Part shown: positions 1 to 6,746 of the stretch, in pieces
Position numbering within the stretch: position 1 is the first letter of the stretch
How the letters are laid out: each line of letters opens with the position of its first letter
DNA from: Clostridia bacterium
GTDB lineage: Bacteria; Bacillota; Clostridia; Christensenellales; Aristaeellaceae
Reading direction: 5' to 3'
Assembly (NCBI GenBank): GCA_017537105.1
Contig: JAFWBZ010000127.1
Location: 1 to 22,250, forward strand
Length of the DNA: 22,250 nucleotides
Notes under the pieces: model-generated
What the model was told of the DNA's origin: nothing
Databases searched by the model: none
Seen by the model: only the letters and a program-made list of their open reading frames with translations
Made by a program: the position numbers and the translations under genes

Positions 1-337
1 ATGCCAGCAGGATCGGTGCCGGGAATCCCCACAGAAGGCCGAACACGCTCAGTTTCAAGGTGTTCATCAGGTACCTCATGAAGTCCGGCGAGGACAGGAA
101 ACGATTGAAGTGCTCGAATCCCACCCATTCGCTGTGCCACAGCCCGCGGAACAGGTTGTAGTCCATGAAGGCGATTGCCACGCCGCCCATCGGAATGTAG
201 CGGAAGATGATCGTCAGCACGAAGGCCGGTAACATGAAGATCAGGTAGAGCTGCCAGTGCTGCCGCAGATACACCAGTGTGTTGTGCGTCCTCTGTTGGA
301 GGGGCACCTTTTCCTTGGCAGACAAGGGCTTGTTCAT
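1..337 (-). CDS. ABC sugar transporter permease, LplB/UgpA-type (partial, N-terminal 112 residues)
   Basis: This is the N-terminal part of an inner-membrane permease of a carbohydrate ABC importer; the gene runs off the left edge. From the ATG at 337 the leftward frame is open to base 1. Residues about 25-60 form the first membrane segment, containing LYLIFMLPAFVL and then the RYIPMGGVAIAFMDYN stretch typical of LplB-type permeases of oligosaccharide importers. A short polar segment follows (residues ~65-90, WHSEWVGFEHFNRFL), then the start of the next membrane helix (NTLKLSVFGLLWGFPAPILLA). The start is fixed by an AAGGAGGA ribosome-binding site at about 343-350. A solute-binding protein and a second permease probably follow leftward outside the window. 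It diverges from the LacI gene at 635, and its own promoter is flanked by likely operators, so regulation by that LacI protein is a reasonable inference. The sugar cannot be deduced. Confidence 0.88.
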   Translation of the reverse strand, partial: MNKPLSAKEKVPLQQRTHNTLVYLRQHWQLYLIFMLPAFVLTIIFRYIPMGGVAIAFMDYNLFRGLWHSEWVGFEHFNRFLSSPDFMRYLMNTLKLSVFGLLWGFPAPILLA

Positions 338-364
338 TGTAATCCTCCTTTTCTGTTCTCCCCT

Positions 365-401
365 AATGTGCAAATGCATTGGCAGATTGCATGTGCACAT
401 T
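365..401. promoter_or_regulatory. Inverted repeat, probable LacI-family operator in the ABC operon leader
   Basis: The arms AATGTGCAAATGCATT (365-380) and ATTGCATGTGCACATT (386-401) are inverted copies matching at 14 of 16 positions around the 5-base centre GGCAG. The repeat lies just downstream of the predicted transcription start of the permease operon, where a bound repressor would block transcription. A third copy of the arm is at 462-476. Binding by the adjacent LacI protein is inferred from location only. Confidence 0.6.
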
Positions 402-422
402 CCTATCGGGGGCTTCCCCTAT

Positions 423-451
423 ATATTACCACCAACAACGCCATGTGTCAA
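423..451 (-). promoter_or_regulatory. sigma-A promoter of the leftward ABC transporter operon
   Basis: On the minus strand the -35 box TTGACA (446-451) and the -10 box TAATAT (423-428) are 17 bases apart. Transcription would begin near 416, about 80 bases before the permease start. Likely operator copies flank it on both sides (462-476 and 365-401). Confidence 0.7.
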
Positions 452-461
452 TATCACGCGC

Positions 462-476
462 TTGCATTTGCACATT
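462..476. promoter_or_regulatory. Third copy of the operator-like arm
   Basis: TTGCATTTGCACATT repeats the arm of the 365-401 inverted repeat (14 of 15 bases identical to the reverse complement of the left arm). It lies just upstream of the -35 box of the leftward promoter, about 86 bases from the centre of the main repeat. That arrangement could allow repression by looping. Confidence 0.5.
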
Positions 477-529
477 TTTTTCGCCGCATTTTCCATGAAC
501 AGGGGCCTGCACGGCGCGTTTTTGCCGGT

Positions 530-541
530 TTTTGCGCAAAA
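530..541. promoter_or_regulatory. Perfect palindrome TTTTGCGCAAAA, probable operator
   Basis: This 12-base perfect palindrome has a central CG, the hallmark of LacI-family operators, and shares the TTTGCRCA core with the other sites in this intergenic region. It lies about 36 bases upstream of the -35 box of the LacI gene. Confidence 0.5.
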
Positions 542-557
542 CAGTTGATAAACGCAC

Positions 558-589
558 AATTTGCACACCATTATGTTTGACATTTGCAC
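558..589. promoter_or_regulatory. Two further TTTGCAC half-sites in the LacI gene promoter
   Basis: AATTTGCACA (558-567) and ACATTTGCAC (580-589) repeat the half-site of the operators upstream, in the same orientation and 22 bases (about two helical turns) apart. The second lies between the -35 and -10 boxes of the LacI promoter, which suggests autoregulation. Confidence 0.45.
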
Positions 590-605
590 TATTATATGTT
601 ACAAT
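577..605 (+). promoter_or_regulatory. sigma-A promoter of the LacI-YesL operon
   Basis: TTGACA (577-582), a 17-base spacer and TACAAT (600-605) form a near-consensus promoter. The start codon at 635 is about 30 bases from the -10 box, with AGGAGG between them. Confidence 0.72.
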
Positions 606-634
606 GTCCATGAAACAGCAAGGAGGCTTTCGCA

Positions 635-1660
635 ATGAAGAGAGTCACTATACAGGATATCGCGGATGAGCTGGGCATTTCCCGAAACACCGTTTCCAAG
701 GCCATCAACAATGCCGATGGCCTCGCGGAAGCCACCCGCGCCAGGATCCTTGAAAAGGCCATCGAAATGGGCTACAAACAGTTTTCCTATATAAAGGCGC
801 ATTCCGGCATCGTCCAGGAGCAGGAAGTGCAGAGCAAGGGGGAGATTGCGCTGCTCTGCGGAGGCGTCATCGCCCCTGCCCACTTCGCCACGCTGATGCT
901 GGACAAGCTCAAGAAAGAGCTTTCCCAGTGGGGCTATACCCTGAATACCCATCGGGTGGAGCGGGAGAACTTCCTGTGTCGGACTCTGCCGCTCACCTTT
1001 GATCCCCGGCAGGTCAGCGCCATCATCTGCGTTGAGATGTTCGATCGGGCCTATGATGAGATGATCTGCGGGCTCGGCTTGCCGGTGCTCTTCGTGGACG
1101 GGCCCAACAAGCGAGACGGCATCGACCTGCCCGCGGACCAGCTCTACATGGACAACACCACCGCCATCACGCGGTTTATCAACGATATGCTGGTCCGGGG
1201 TAAGCGGAAAATCGGCTTCATCGGCGATTACGAGCACTGCCAGTCCTTCTTTGAGCGGTACACCGCCTTCCGCTACGCCATGCTCATGGCCAACGCCCCC
1301 GTGGAGGAGCGGTTCTGCATCAAGACCAGCGAGCGCGAAAAGCTGGAGGAGTCTCTGGCGGCACTGGCCGACTTCCCGGATGTGTTTCTCTGTGCCAACG
1401 ATTTTGCCGCAGAGGACGCGATCTACGCCCTGCGCAAGCTGGGTAAGTCGGTGCCGGAAAACGTGCTGTTCTGCGGCTTTGACGATTCTCCCAATTCCCG
1501 CATCATGACCCCCAGCCTGACCACCGTGCACATACACACCCAGGTCATGGCCGTCGCCGCAATACAGCTGCTGCTCTCCCGAATTGAGGAGCCGAATCTG
1601 GACTACCGTATCGTGCACACGGAGACTGAATTGATCTATCGGGATTCCACCCGGCTATAG
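635..1660 (+). CDS. LacI-family transcriptional regulator
   Basis: A 341-residue DNA-binding regulator of sugar genes. Residues 4-24 (TIQDIADELGISRNTVSKAI) are the classic N-terminal LacI helix-turn-helix, followed by the EATRARILEKAIEMGYK segment that leads to the hinge. The rest is a periplasmic-binding-protein-like ligand domain, recognisable near the C terminus by the VPENVLFCGFDDSP stretch and the following TPSLTTVHIHTQVMAVAAIQLL. The hinge region (residues ~50-70) departs from the usual hinge-helix pattern. AGGAGG at 621-626 fixes the start. It is the first gene of a rightward operon and diverges from the ABC permease. The TTTGCRCA-type sites between the two genes make it the likely regulator of both units. 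The effector sugar cannot be predicted. Confidence 0.93.
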   Translation: MKRVTIQDIADELGISRNTVSKAINNADGLAEATRARILEKAIEMGYKQFSYIKAHSGIVQEQEVQSKGEIALLCGGVIAPAHFATLMLDKLKKELSQWGYTLNTHRVERENFLCRTLPLTFDPRQVSAIICVEMFDRAYDEMICGLGLPVLFVDGPNKRDGIDLPADQLYMDNTTAITRFINDMLVRGKRKIGFIGDYEHCQSFFERYTAFRYAMLMANAPVEERFCIKTSEREKLEESLAALADFPDVFLCANDFAAEDAIYALRKLGKSVPENVLFCGFDDSPNSRIMTPSLTTVHIHTQVMAVAAIQLLLSRIEEPNLDYRIVHTETELIYRDSTRL

Positions 1661-1692
1661 TCCCCCACCATTCGCAACCAGGAGGTAACGCT

Positions 1693-2370
1693 ATGCGATT
1701 CTTTTCCTATGACAGCAAGTTCGGTCAGCTGTTCCTGAAATTGGCCTATGGTTGCTGCCTGAACGTCCTGTGGCTGGTCTGCTGCCTGCCCATCTTCACC
1801 ATCGGAGCATCCACGACGGCGCTCTACTACACCTCCTTCAAGATTGCCAAGGACGAGGGCAGCTTCATCACCACCATGTTCTTCCGCTCCTTCCGGCAGA
1901 ACTTCAAGCAGGCGACCATCATCTGGCTGATCATGCTGGCAACCGGTCTGGCGATCGTCGCGGACGCCATACTGCTCTACCGGCTGCGCGCCACCTCCAC
2001 CGGCACGGCCGCTGTGATCTGGACGCTGATGCTGGCAGCCATGTTCGCCTGTATGATCGCTTACGTCATCGAGCTGACCTACATCTTTCCCCTGCTGTCC
2101 ATCGCCAGCAACACGACGGCGAACATGTTCAAAAACGCCTTCCTCATCGGCACCCACTACCTGTTCGTCACCATCCTTGTGCTCCTCATCCACTATGCCA
2201 TGTTCTTCCTGGTGGTGAACGTATTCACGCCCCTCATCATCTTCGGGGAGGGGCTGTGCGCGGTCGTCAGCGCCCATCTGCTTTTGAAGATCTTCCGGCC
2301 GCTGCTCTACGATCCCAACGCGCCGAAGGAGGGCGAAGCGGAGGACGAGGATTCGGAGGCGAAGCTGTGA
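1693..2370 (+). CDS. YesL-family (DUF624) integral membrane protein
   Basis: A 225-residue membrane protein of the YesL family. In Firmicutes, members sit beside sugar ABC transporter or polysaccharide-use genes, but their biochemical role is unknown. The N-terminal MRFFSYDSKFGQLFLKLAYG followed by NVLWLVCCLPIFTIGASTTALYY is the family signature. I count about five hydrophobic segments (residues ~19-41, 74-96, 106-135, 150-176 and 178-198) and an acidic cytoplasmic tail (EGEAEDEDSEAKL). AGGAGG at about 1680-1685 precedes the ATG, 32 bases after the LacI stop. The stop codon overlaps the GTG start of the next gene, so the two are probably translationally coupled and may act together at the membrane. 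Confidence 0.85.
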   Translation: MRFFSYDSKFGQLFLKLAYGCCLNVLWLVCCLPIFTIGASTTALYYTSFKIAKDEGSFITTMFFRSFRQNFKQATIIWLIMLATGLAIVADAILLYRLRATSTGTAAVIWTLMLAAMFACMIAYVIELTYIFPLLSIASNTTANMFKNAFLIGTHYLFVTILVLLIHYAMFFLVVNVFTPLIIFGEGLCAVVSAHLLLKIFRPLLYDPNAPKEGEAEDEDSEAKL

Positions 2371-3113
2371 AGCTGACGGAGGCAGAGCGGGCGGAAAACC
2401 GGGAAGCCCTTGCCGAGATGAGCCTGTTGCAGAAGCTCGGGCATGTCTTTGAATACTATAAATTTCCCCTGGTCCTGGCGCTCATCGCCGCAGTTGCCCT
2501 GGGCAGCGTGCTGTATTACCGGCTCACCCGCAAGGAGGCGCTGCTGTACGTCGCCTGCGCCAACATCGCCGTCGGGGAAGACCTGGATGTCGCGCTCGAC
2601 GAGGGGTTCACGCGCGCCATCGGCATGAATCCCGGAAAATACAGGGTCTATCTGTACCGCGGGCTGTACCTGAGCCGGGACGCTTCGGTGCAAAACCACG
2701 AATACGCCTACGCCTCACAGCTCAAGTCGCTGGCCGCCATGGCCGACAAAAAGCTGGACTTGCTGCTGATGAACCGCGAAGCCTATGACATCATGTCCTC
2801 CGGCGGCTACCTGCTGCCCTTGGAGGATTCCCTGCGCGGCGACCTCTACAGGCGGGTCGCCGACCGATTGGTTGCGAACACGGTGATTCTCGAGGACAAC
2901 GAAATCGAGCATCGGCTGGACGAGAGCATCCCCTATCGCGCCGTCACGGAGGAAGTGGCGAATGGCATCCTCATCTCCGCGTTTCCACTGTTCGAACGCG
3001 CGGATTTTTCCGGGGAAGTGTATCTCGGCGTAATCGGAAACAGCGCCCGCATGGACGCCGTTCTTCAGTATATCGATTATCTGACGGCGGAAAATCCGCT
3101 CGACGCGGCATAA
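2367..3113 (+). CDS. Membrane-anchored protein of unknown function, coupled to YesL
   Basis: A 248-residue protein I do not recognise by name. I start it at the GTG at 2367, which overlaps the YesL stop as GTGA and has GGAGG at 2355-2359 at ideal spacing; the in-frame ATG near residue 18 lacks such a site. Residues 1-31 are charged and cytoplasmic, residues 32-52 (KFPLVLALIAAVALGSVLYY) form a single membrane helix, and about 195 residues lie outside. Part of the outer region (KLDLLLMNREAYDIMSSGG, then YLLPLED, residues ~129-153) resembles the stretch of extracellular sugar-binding proteins where the chain crosses between lobes, so a tethered binding-protein-like fold is possible. Its stop overlaps an upstream ATG of the next LacI gene. 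Possible roles are a partner of YesL or an accessory of the importer; both are inference. Confidence 0.8.
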   Translation: MKLTEAERAENREALAEMSLLQKLGHVFEYYKFPLVLALIAAVALGSVLYYRLTRKEALLYVACANIAVGEDLDVALDEGFTRAIGMNPGKYRVYLYRGLYLSRDASVQNHEYAYASQLKSLAAMADKKLDLLLMNREAYDIMSSGGYLLPLEDSLRGDLYRRVADRLVANTVILEDNEIEHRLDESIPYRAVTEEVANGILISAFPLFERADFSGEVYLGVIGNSARMDAVLQYIDYLTAENPLDAA

Positions 3114-3136
3114 TGTCAGATCAACGGAGGGCACCC

Positions 3137-4123
3137 ATGGCAGACAGCAAGCGCATTACGATGAAGGATGTGGCCCGGGAGGCGGGAGTGGCCCTCGGCA
3201 CGGTTTCCAAGGTCGTCAACGGCGTTCCCGTGGGCAAGAGCTATCAGCGCCGCGTGGAAGAGGCCATAGAGAGGCTCGGCTATCGCGTCAACCGACAGGC
3301 CCGGGCGCTGCGCAGCAACAAAAGCAGCATCGTCGAAGTCATATTGCCCGATCTGCACAACCCCCTGTTCGCCAGGCTTGCGGACTGCCTGTGCAGGGAA
3401 TTGTCCCGCCGCTCCCATCAGATGCTGTTGTTTTTGACGAAGGGCAGCTTCGACCTGGAGCAGTCGTACATGCTCATGTCCGAACAGCAGATGGTCAGCG
3501 GGATCATCTGCCTGACGCTCAATCCCAAGGTCCGCATCCCCGGGGACATCCCCACCGTCTTCATCGATCGCAATCCCGGACCGGGCATTGCCTGCGTCAC
3601 CAGCGACAACTATGGCGGCGGCTGTCTCGCCGCACAAAAGCTCCTGGAGAACGGCTGCACGCGCCTGGCTTTCCTGCACACGGCCTCGTCCCTGCACGAC
3701 GAAACCGGCAAGCGCAGGGACGGCTTCGTTTGCGCCTGCACAGACGCCGGGATTCCGTTCCGGTGCGAGTGCCTCGACGACGGAGCTCCGGATTCCGCCC
3801 TGGAGGAGTTCCTGCGCGCGCACCAAAGCGAAGGCAGGCTGGACTTCGACGGCCTGTTCTGCGCGACAGATCACTTGGCCCACAGCGCCCGCCGCGCGCT
3901 GAATCAAATGGGCATGCGCGTGCCGGAGGATGTGCAGATCATCGGCTATGACGGCGCGCAGCGTCTTGGGGACCAGGATCTGTGCTGTTCAACCATCGTG
4001 CAGCCGGTGGAGGAGATGGCCCGGCTGTGCGTGGAGCTCGTGCTGCAGACGTCCTCCGAAAGAATTCCCTGCCTGCACCAGCTCCCGGTCTGTTATGCAT
4101 ACGGCGGGACGACAAACCGCTGA
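3137..4123 (+). CDS. LacI-family transcriptional regulator (second copy)
   Basis: A 328-residue LacI/GalR-type regulator. The helix-turn-helix is at residues ~6-27 (ITMKDVAREAGVALGTVSKV), and a textbook hinge helix (NRQARALRSNKS) is at about 50-62, followed by a type I periplasmic-binding-protein-like ligand domain (SIVEVILPDLHNPLFARLAD; later VPEDVQIIGYDG). I chose ATG 3137 because GGAGGG at 3126-3131 precedes it. The ATG at 3113 overlaps the upstream stop but has no ribosome-binding site, and it would add eight residues. It is the last gene of the operon, so it shares the promoter at 577-605. Its hinge is canonical, unlike that of the first LacI protein, and the two are clearly different proteins rather than a recent duplication. 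Its operator is not evident here. Confidence 0.92.
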   Translation: MADSKRITMKDVAREAGVALGTVSKVVNGVPVGKSYQRRVEEAIERLGYRVNRQARALRSNKSSIVEVILPDLHNPLFARLADCLCRELSRRSHQMLLFLTKGSFDLEQSYMLMSEQQMVSGIICLTLNPKVRIPGDIPTVFIDRNPGPGIACVTSDNYGGGCLAAQKLLENGCTRLAFLHTASSLHDETGKRRDGFVCACTDAGIPFRCECLDDGAPDSALEEFLRAHQSEGRLDFDGLFCATDHLAHSARRALNQMGMRVPEDVQIIGYDGAQRLGDQDLCCSTIVQPVEEMARLCVELVLQTSSERIPCLHQLPVCYAYGGTTNR

Positions 4124-4134
4124 ACCACCTGAAA

Positions 4135-4226
4135 GGTGCTTCTGAGGAAGTGCCGCGGCTGCACCCGGGAGGTTGGGAAGCGGCTGTCGCCCTGCTTCCG
4201 AAACGCCGTCGTAAGACTGCTGACGG
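4135..4226 (+). other. Structured 3' tail with three hairpins
   Basis: Between the LacI stop and the terminator lie three successive foldable segments. The first is GGTGCTTC/GAAGTGCC (4135-4154; 8 pairs, two of them G-U, TGAG loop). The second is GGAAGCGGC/GCC-GCTTCC (4176-4199; 9 pairs with a 2-base bulge, TGTC loop). The third is CCGTC/GACGG (4206-4226; 5 pairs). A 5-pair alternative at 4126-4138 would compete with the first. No riboswitch consensus was recognised. Confidence 0.35.
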
Positions 4227-4247
4227 GAATTTTGAAAACAATATAGG

Positions 4248-4281
4248 GCGCGCCTTCCAAAATCGGGAGGTGCGCTTTTTT
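4248..4281 (+). terminator. Rho-independent terminator of the LacI-YesL operon
   Basis: An 11-pair stem (arms 4248-4258 and 4265-4275, two G-U pairs) with the 6-base loop AAAATC is followed directly by six T residues (4276-4281). Confidence 0.85.
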
Positions 4282-4521
4282 GTGATGCTTTCAGGCAGAC
4301 CGGGACCATCGGAGGACTCCGGTGCCCGCCGTCTTTTTTCGCCCATCGTTTTTTCCTTTTCCTTCGCTTTTTGGCAATCATACAATCGCAGTTTTGTATC
4401 ATTTGTCCGTTGCGCGAATCAAGGCAATATGATATCATGTGTTATATTGGAAGGTATGCGGGAAATGAACAGCGCGGTCTGGAGACGCAGGGCAACAGAC
4501 CTCCTGTGAAGGAGCAGAGCT
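4282..4521. other. Non-coding spacer before the phosphatase gene
   Basis: The stretch from the LacI stop at 4123 to the phosphatase start at 4522 is 398 bases without a convincing gene. It holds the structured tail, the terminator, an AT-richer segment (about 4330-4460) and the promoter at 4410-4438. Small open frames here lack ribosome-binding sites or recognisable content. Confidence 0.6.
4410..4438 (+). promoter_or_regulatory. Probable sigma-A promoter of the phosphatase-MATE pair
   Basis: TTGCGC (4410-4415), a 17-base spacer and TATCAT (4433-4438) match the consensus moderately well. They lie just after the upstream terminator and about 84 bases before the start codon. Confidence 0.5.
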
Positions 4522-6666
4522 ATGCATAGAAAAGTATCGTTGCGGTCGAAGATCTCTTCCGCGATCATTGGAGTCGTGATCTTTATTGCGCTTTGCGCCA
4601 TCATCACCGGCGTCGTTTCCATGCGGGACATCTCATCGACGCTGCTCCATTCGAATCAGGAGATGGGCAGGATATCGAGCGAAAAATCTTCGGAGTCGCT
4701 GACAGAATTAACCTCGCGGCGGCTGCGGGAGCTGGCTGCCGACAAGGCGGACGCGGTGGACAACATGTTCCTCGACTTCGAGCAGGACGTGTGCGTCGCG
4801 GCCTCCGTGTGCACGCAGCTCTATGCCCATCCGGAGGCATACGCAGAGCGCGACGTCCCTGCACCCGATCCGGCCAACGATGGCAAGCTCGCCATTCAGA
4901 TCCTGTATGCCCCGGATCTCGATCCTTCGGACGAGGCGCTCGCAAAGGAGGCCCGCCTGGTGGGCAACATCCAGGATACGCTCGTCGCCATCAATGCCAA
5001 CAACGACTATATGGTGTCCAACTATATCGCGACGGAATCCGGCCTGATGGTCCAGGCCGACTACATCTCCGGGAAAAAGTTTGACGAATCCGGAAATGTC
5101 CTGCCGATGAACGCCAGGGGACGGCCGTGGTACATCGGTGCGGCGCAGACGGGAGCGCCCTACTTCACGCCTGTCACGCGAGACGTCCACACGCCGAGCA
5201 TGACCATCATGTGCGGCGTACCGATCTATAAGGACGGTCAGCTGATGGCGGTGTCCGGGGCGGGAATCTACCTCGACAGAGTCGATGCGCTGGTGCAGAG
5301 CATCGACATCGGGCAGAGCGGCGACGCGTGCATCATGAACCGGTACGGGCAGATCCTGTTCTCGACGTTTGAAACCGGGAGTCTCGTCGCGCCGAAGAAC
5401 GAGGCGGATCTGAAAGTCTCCCAGGATACCGGGCTTGCCGTGCTCAGGGCGAAGACGTTCAGCGGCGAGAGCGGCGTTCAGCAGGTGACCATCGACGGCG
5501 TGCGGCGCTGTGTCGCCTACGCGCCCATGGAGACTGTGGGCTGGTCCATGTTCATCATACTGCCCCTGGAGGAGGTTGAAGCGCCGACCCGACAGCTTCA
5601 GGAGAGCCTCGGCATGATCACAGAGGACGCCATCGGTACAGCGCAGACGCAGATCCGGCACACGCTCATAGTTCTGGCCGCCATGCTGGCTGCGGCGGTA
5701 TTCATCGCCATTGTGATCTCCATGCTGCTGTCCCGCCACATCGTCCGGCCCATCTCCCGGCTCACGGAAAAGGTGCACGCTGTTGAGGGTGACAACCTCG
5801 ACTTCGTCTGGGACATGAACACGGGAGACGAGACCCAGCTGCTGGGCGAGTCTTTTCAGTCGCTGCTGCAGCGGATGCAAGCCTATATCGACAATATTCA
5901 GACGATCACCGCCGATAAGGAGCGCATCAGCACCGAACTGACGCTGGCGAAGCGCATCCAGGAATCCATGCTGCCCAACATCTTCCCCGCGTTCCCCGAT
6001 TGCCGCGAATTCGATATATACGCCACCATGCAGCCCGCCAAGGAAGTCGGCGGTGACTTCTATGACTTCTTCCTGATCGACAAAGACCACCTGTGCATGG
6101 TGATCGCGGACGTGAGTGGAAAGGGCGTCCCCGCCGCACTGTTTATGATGATTTCAAAGATCATGCTGAAGAATTACGCCATGTTTGGAATGTCGGTCGC
6201 TGACATCCTCTCCAATGCAAACGAAGTCATCTGTGCCAACAACCGCCAGGAGATGTTCGTAACAGTTTGGATCGGGATTCTGGAGATCAGCACCGGCAAG
6301 CTGACCGCCGCAAACGCCGGACACGAGTACCCGTTCATTCAGAAAAACGGTCGCTACGAGATCCTGAAGGATCGTCACGGCTTCGTCATCGGCGGCATGG
6401 AAAACATGAAGTATCACGAGTATACGCTGCAGCTCGAGCCCGGCGATGCGATTTTCCTCTATACCGACGGCGTTACCGAGGCAAACGATGTGCATCATGC
6501 GCTGTTCGGTCTCGACAGGCTCCGCAGTGCGCTCAACAGCGCTCCGGAGATGTCCTGCCAGGAGGTCATCGCCACCGTGAACGCGGCCATCAATGACTTC
6601 GTCCGCGATGCCTCGCAATTCGACGACATCACGATGCTGAGTATGAAATACAACGGGCCGGTATGA
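4522..6666 (+). CDS. dCache-HAMP-PP2C sensor phosphatase (RsbU/SpoIIE type)
   Basis: A 714-residue membrane receptor with serine/threonine phosphatase output. A membrane helix at residues ~10-32 is followed by an extracellular double-Cache ligand domain (~45-370, with RGRPWYIGA and later GDACIMNRYGQILFST). A second helix (~381-403), a HAMP relay (~404-456), a linker (TELTLAKRIQESMLP) and a PP2C/SpoIIE domain (~485-712) complete it. The metal-binding acidic residues are present: D512 in KEVGGDFYDFF, D530 in IADVSGKGVPAALFM, D649 in LYTDGVTEAND, and D701/D702 in DDITML. The phosphatase therefore looks active. In the RsbU/SpoIIE family such enzymes dephosphorylate an STAS-domain anti-anti-sigma protein, opposing an RsbW-type kinase. 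The next gene, 80 bases on with no terminator between, carries an RsbW-type domain, which fits one pathway. The external ligand is unknown. Confidence 0.93.
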   Translation: MHRKVSLRSKISSAIIGVVIFIALCAIITGVVSMRDISSTLLHSNQEMGRISSEKSSESLTELTSRRLRELAADKADAVDNMFLDFEQDVCVAASVCTQLYAHPEAYAERDVPAPDPANDGKLAIQILYAPDLDPSDEALAKEARLVGNIQDTLVAINANNDYMVSNYIATESGLMVQADYISGKKFDESGNVLPMNARGRPWYIGAAQTGAPYFTPVTRDVHTPSMTIMCGVPIYKDGQLMAVSGAGIYLDRVDALVQSIDIGQSGDACIMNRYGQILFSTFETGSLVAPKNEADLKVSQDTGLAVLRAKTFSGESGVQQVTIDGVRRCVAYAPMETVGWSMFIILPLEEVEAPTRQLQESLGMITEDAIGTAQTQIRHTLIVLAAMLAAAVFIAIVISMLLSRHIVRPISRLTEKVHAVEGDNLDFVWDMNTGDETQLLGESFQSLLQRMQAYIDNIQTITADKERISTELTLAKRIQESMLPNIFPAFPDCREFDIYATMQPAKEVGGDFYDFFLIDKDHLCMVIADVSGKGVPAALFMMISKIMLKNYAMFGMSVADILSNANEVICANNRQEMFVTVWIGILEISTGKLTAANAGHEYPFIQKNGRYEILKDRHGFVIGGMENMKYHEYTLQLEPGDAIFLYTDGVTEANDVHHALFGLDRLRSALNSAPEMSCQEVIATVNAAINDFVRDASQFDDITMLSMKYNGPV

Positions 6667-6746
6667 CTCCGGCACAAGCATACTTCAGGGGGAACGTTTC
6701 AGCAGCATGGTCTGTGCCGCTGCAATGAGAGGACGGGTGGTCAAAG

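Noticed and set aside
1752..2366. Long upstream extension of the 248-residue membrane protein in the frame overlapping YesL
   Set aside because: It lies wholly within yesL in another frame and is His/Arg-rich. The GTG at 2367 has an ideal ribosome-binding site.
4131..4230. Cobalamin or other metabolite riboswitch after the second LacI gene
   Set aside because: A few words such as GGTGC and GCTGCACCC suggested it, but the conserved cores and order of the cobalamin element are absent, and no gene for it to control lies directly downstream.
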